From Clostridia bacterium (lineage in GTDB: Bacteria; Bacillota_A; Clostridia; Oscillospirales; Acutalibacteraceae), in NCBI GenBank assembly GCA_024699005.1, contig JAILQN010000011.1:1-7752 (forward strand): a stretch of 7,752 bases of DNA, given 5' to 3'. Every line of letters starts with the position of its first letter. Positions within the stretch are counted from its first letter, which is position 1. The position numbers were made by a program, and so were the translations under genes. The notes beneath the pieces were generated by a model that saw nothing but the letters and a program-made list of their open reading frames with translations, did not search any database and was not told the DNA's origin. Positions 5,953-7,752 of the stretch are shown piece after piece.

Positions 5953-7290
5953 ATGAAAACCCGTACTATCCTGCCGGGACCCGCCGCCGTGCTGACAGGC
6001 GCGCTGCTGCTGGGCTTTTTGTGGCGCGTGCGCGGCACCCACGGCTGGGGCTCCTCCTGGGGCGTGCTTGCCGCAGGTTTCGTGTTCACGCTGTTCCTGA
6101 CTGCCGCCGCCGCGCGGAAAAACAGACCGCCGATGCGCCTGATCGCTCTTGCTTCCCTGTCTTTCATGCTGACTGCGCCCGCATGGGGCACACTTCTGGG
6201 GCAGATAACCGGAATACTGGGCGGTTCGCCGGAGGGAGCGGCCCCCACGTATATCAGCCCCGCTCAGGGCGCGCTGTTCATGGCGCTGATGGGCTTCGGG
6301 CTCGCCGGGATGTTCGGCGTGCTGCTGGGCCGGTGCTTTACCGACAGGCCCTGGCGGCTCCGTGATTACATAGTGGTGCTCGCCGTGTTCCTTATAGTGT
6401 TTTACGGTATGAAAGCCACCCTCGCCCACCCGCTGGTAAAGCTGCTTTCGCCGCAGGCGACCGATGCTTTCCGGCAGGGCCTTGCGGAGGCGGGGATCGC
6501 AAAAACGCCTTTTGCGGCATATCTGTCGTACTTCAACGCCGAAGGCTGGGCCAAAAAGATCGCAGGAGGGCGGCACTACTACGCCTGTGTTTCGGCAATA
6601 TCCTCCGCAGCGGGAGCCGCCGCGGCGATATGCGCCGCGAGGTTTTTCGCAAAGGACCGCTTCGCCGCGAAAACCGGAGCCGTTGTCTGCGGCGCATTCG
6701 CATTTTCCATAACCGCCGCCGATCTGTTTTTCTTTTTCGGCAACGGCGGTTACCGCGGAACGCAGGGTTTTTCTCTGCCGCAGAACTTTGCCGCGTGGAG
6801 CCTTTGGGAATATTTCACCGGCTTTATCGCAGGAGGGATCATCACGTTTTTCATCCTGCGCGCCGCTCCCGCACAGGCAGTCGGTGAACCGCTGATCTCA
6901 AAACTGCCCGAAAAACCGCAGTCCGTTCTGAGCTTTCTGCTGGTATGTATCGGCGCCGTCGGGCTGAACGCCGTGCGGCCCATGCTTGTGCGCACGGACG
7001 AAACCCCTTATTCCGTATGGTTCGCCGTTGCCGCGGGCGTCGCGACTCTCGGTCTCTGCGTGCTGATGTGCCGGAAATGCGGTTTCTGTTTCCGGGACGC
7101 GGGCGCTTCCCTTCCCGCAGTATTATGCGCCGCTTTCACTCTGTATTTCGCCGCGCTGTATTTCTTCGCCGGTTCGCCGGAAATAAAGAACATGGGCATG
7201 CTGCATAATATCCTTGCCGCAGTCAGCGCTGTTTTCTGCACCGGAACGGGCGTGTGGCCGCCTCTGAAAAACAGAACCCGGTCCGGCTGA
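5953..7290 (+). CDS. Polytopic membrane protein of unknown function
   Basis: I do not recognise this 445-residue protein. It is strongly hydrophobic, with about eleven or twelve likely membrane helices, near residues 8-24, 36-54, 62-82, 103-127, 137-158, 208-230, 240-262, 283-303, 324-343, 353-373, 385-405 and 416-435. The first helix runs into FLWRVRGTHGWGSSWG (22-37), a Gly/Trp/Arg-rich loop that looks conserved rather than random. Another polar loop reads NGGYRGTQGFSLPQNF (264-279), and CRKCGFC (373-379) has three evenly spaced cysteines. No ATP-binding, transporter-signature or peptidase motif is visible. The start is ATG 5953 with GGAG 7 bases upstream. The gene is transcribed divergently from the NAD salvage operon and has its own terminator. 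A transport role in pyridine uptake is possible from position only; nothing in the protein shows it. Confidence 0.85.
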   Translation: MKTRTILPGPAAVLTGALLLGFLWRVRGTHGWGSSWGVLAAGFVFTLFLTAAAARKNRPPMRLIALASLSFMLTAPAWGTLLGQITGILGGSPEGAAPTYISPAQGALFMALMGFGLAGMFGVLLGRCFTDRPWRLRDYIVVLAVFLIVFYGMKATLAHPLVKLLSPQATDAFRQGLAEAGIAKTPFAAYLSYFNAEGWAKKIAGGRHYYACVSAISSAAGAAAAICAARFFAKDRFAAKTGAVVCGAFAFSITAADLFFFFGNGGYRGTQGFSLPQNFAAWSLWEYFTGFIAGGIITFFILRAAPAQAVGEPLISKLPEKPQSVLSFLLVCIGAVGLNAVRPMLVRTDETPYSVWFAVAAGVATLGLCVLMCRKCGFCFRDAGASLPAVLCAAFTLYFAALYFFAGSPEIKNMGMLHNILAAVSAVFCTGTGVWPPLKNRTRSG

Positions 7291-7331
7291 GATAATGAAG
7301 TGAGACCAAGAATTCAAGAAAAAATGATATC

Positions 7332-7367
7332 GTGCCCGGCTTACAGGCTGAGCCGGACGGCACTTTT
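7332..7367 (+). terminator. Terminator after the membrane protein gene
   Basis: GTGCC-CGGCT pairs with AGCCG-(GAC bulge)-GGCAC around a 9-base loop and is followed by TTTT at 7364-7367. It lies 41 bases beyond the stop codon. The T tract is short and the stem has a 3-base bulge, so strength is uncertain. Confidence 0.55.
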
Positions 7368-7383
7368 CGACGAACCTTTAAAA

Positions 7384-7612
7384 ATCGCGCGAAGCGCGAT
7401 AACCGCACAAGCCGCCCCTGCCAAGGGGAGGTGCCGCCGGAGGCGGCGGAGGGGTCCACGGTCGAAGAAGTGTTTCCGCACAGGGGTACACGGCCGGGGA
7501 GACATTTCATATTGTATGTAAGAAAACAGATCCGGCAGTTAAAGATGCGCTTAAGTAAGGGACCTGTTCTCACCGTCGCTGCTCTCACTTTGCTTCGACC
7601 GGTGACCCCTCC
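7384..7612 (-). repeat. GC-rich hairpin repeat, right copy
   Basis: Read on the minus strand this repeats the architecture of the left region. A 165-base body comes first, then hairpin GCCGCC-TCC-GGCGGC (7433-7447), hairpin CCCCT-TGGC-AGGGG (7415-7428), the shared text CGGCTT-4 bases-GGTT, and hairpin ATCGCGC-TTC-GCGCGAT (7384-7400). The last hairpin is followed on the minus strand by TTTTTAAA and could also stop transcription from that side. No coding sequence is supported between the terminator at 7367 and the insertion sequence at 7615. Confidence 0.85.
7448..7612. repeat. 165-base MITE-like element with 20-base inverted ends
   Basis: The left end GGAGGGGTCCACGGTCGAAG (7448-7467) is an inverted match, with two mismatches, to the right end CTTCGACCGGTGACCCCTCC (7593-7612). 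The interior is A/T-richer and resembles 171-290 in direct orientation, sharing TTTCATATTGT, CGGCAGTTAAAGA and GACC-GTTCTC. There is no transposase, so movement would need an enzyme supplied elsewhere. Mobility is inferred; only the structure is seen. Confidence 0.65.
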
Positions 7613-7614
7613 AC

Positions 7615-7752
7615 GGTAGATTGTCAATCAATTGCAACACCAAAAAAGACCTCATAAGGGGATTTCCAATTAAGACATTTGCGTGGTCTGTTGTTGATGA
7701 GATTGACAACCTGTTGAAGAGCCTCATCATCCAAGGTGTGAAAATCAAAGCC
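7615..7752 (-). mobile_element. 3' end of an IS30-family insertion sequence (right copy, cut by window edge)
   Basis: This is the exact reverse complement of the left-hand element. It begins GGTAGATTGTCAATC, the presumed terminal repeat, and runs out of the window inside the transposase gene. Together with the left copy it could frame a composite transposon around the NAD salvage operon. The identical break points, however, look like an assembly limit, so the true surroundings are unknown. Confidence 0.85.
7624..7752 (-). CDS. IS30-family transposase, C-terminal fragment (second copy)
   Basis: The last 42 codons and stop are identical to those at 1-129, here on the minus strand. The same NNRPRKCLNWKSPYEVFF segment marks the IS30 family. 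The gene is truncated by the window edge. Confidence 0.88.
   Translation of the reverse strand, partial: GFDFHTLDDEALQQVVNLINNRPRKCLNWKSPYEVFFGVAID

Noticed and set aside
5892..6365. 157-codon + strand frame starting at an ATG before the membrane protein
   Set aside because: It lies out of frame with the hydrophobic protein, is Arg/Ala-rich, and its ATG overlaps the predicted -10 box.
5932..6576. 214-codon minus-strand frame inside the membrane protein gene
   Set aside because: It is rich in Arg, Gln, His and Pro, as expected from the reverse of a GC-rich hydrophobic gene; no start signal.
1..7752. tRNA, rRNA or riboswitch in the intergenic stretches
   Set aside because: No cloverleaf, CCA end, rRNA segment or recognisable aptamer core was seen in 142-567, 5771-5952 or 7291-7614.

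Overview
This window looks like a metagenome contig from a Firmicutes bacterium of class Clostridia, probably a gut or rumen member near the Oscillospirales. I infer this from protein flavour, gene order, strong GGAGG-type ribosome sites and GC-rich hairpin repeats; no rRNA or marker gene is present to confirm it. Both ends carry the same 141 bases in inverted orientation (1-141 and 7612-7752). Each is the 3' end of an IS30-family transposase reading inward, so the contig appears to stop inside two copies of one multicopy insertion sequence.

Layout. 1-138: IS30-family end. 141-466: a composite of GC-rich hairpin repeats with a MITE-like body. 490-519: terminator of the leftward operon. 568-5770: a leftward operon, read from right to left as nrtR, pncA, prs, nadE, a decayed dxs remnant, a decayed radical SAM remnant, and pncB. 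5771-5952: the divergent control region, with a consensus sigma-A promoter and an overlapping palindrome for the operon, and a separate rightward promoter. 5953-7290: a polytopic membrane protein of unknown function. 7332-7367: its terminator. 7384-7612: a second copy of the hairpin repeat in opposite orientation. 7615-7752: the second IS30-family end.

How the genes work together. The operon is a pyridine salvage module. PncA deamidates nicotinamide to nicotinate. Prs supplies PRPP. PncB joins the two into nicotinate mononucleotide. NadE amidates nicotinate adenine dinucleotide to NAD. The adenylyltransferase NadD is not in the window. NrtR, a Nudix domain fused to a winged helix, is the first gene and probably represses the whole unit through the palindrome lying on its own -10 box. 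Between nadE and pncB about 1.06 kb holds no intact gene. It is a frameshifted, internally deleted dxs fused to the 3' part of a radical SAM gene with an in-frame amber codon, so a decaying insert sits inside an otherwise intact operon.

The most unusual non-coding feature is the hairpin repeat family. Two copies at opposite ends keep the same three-hairpin layout, yet one stem differs at four consecutive base pairs with every pair preserved. Both IS30-family ends abut copies of this repeat.
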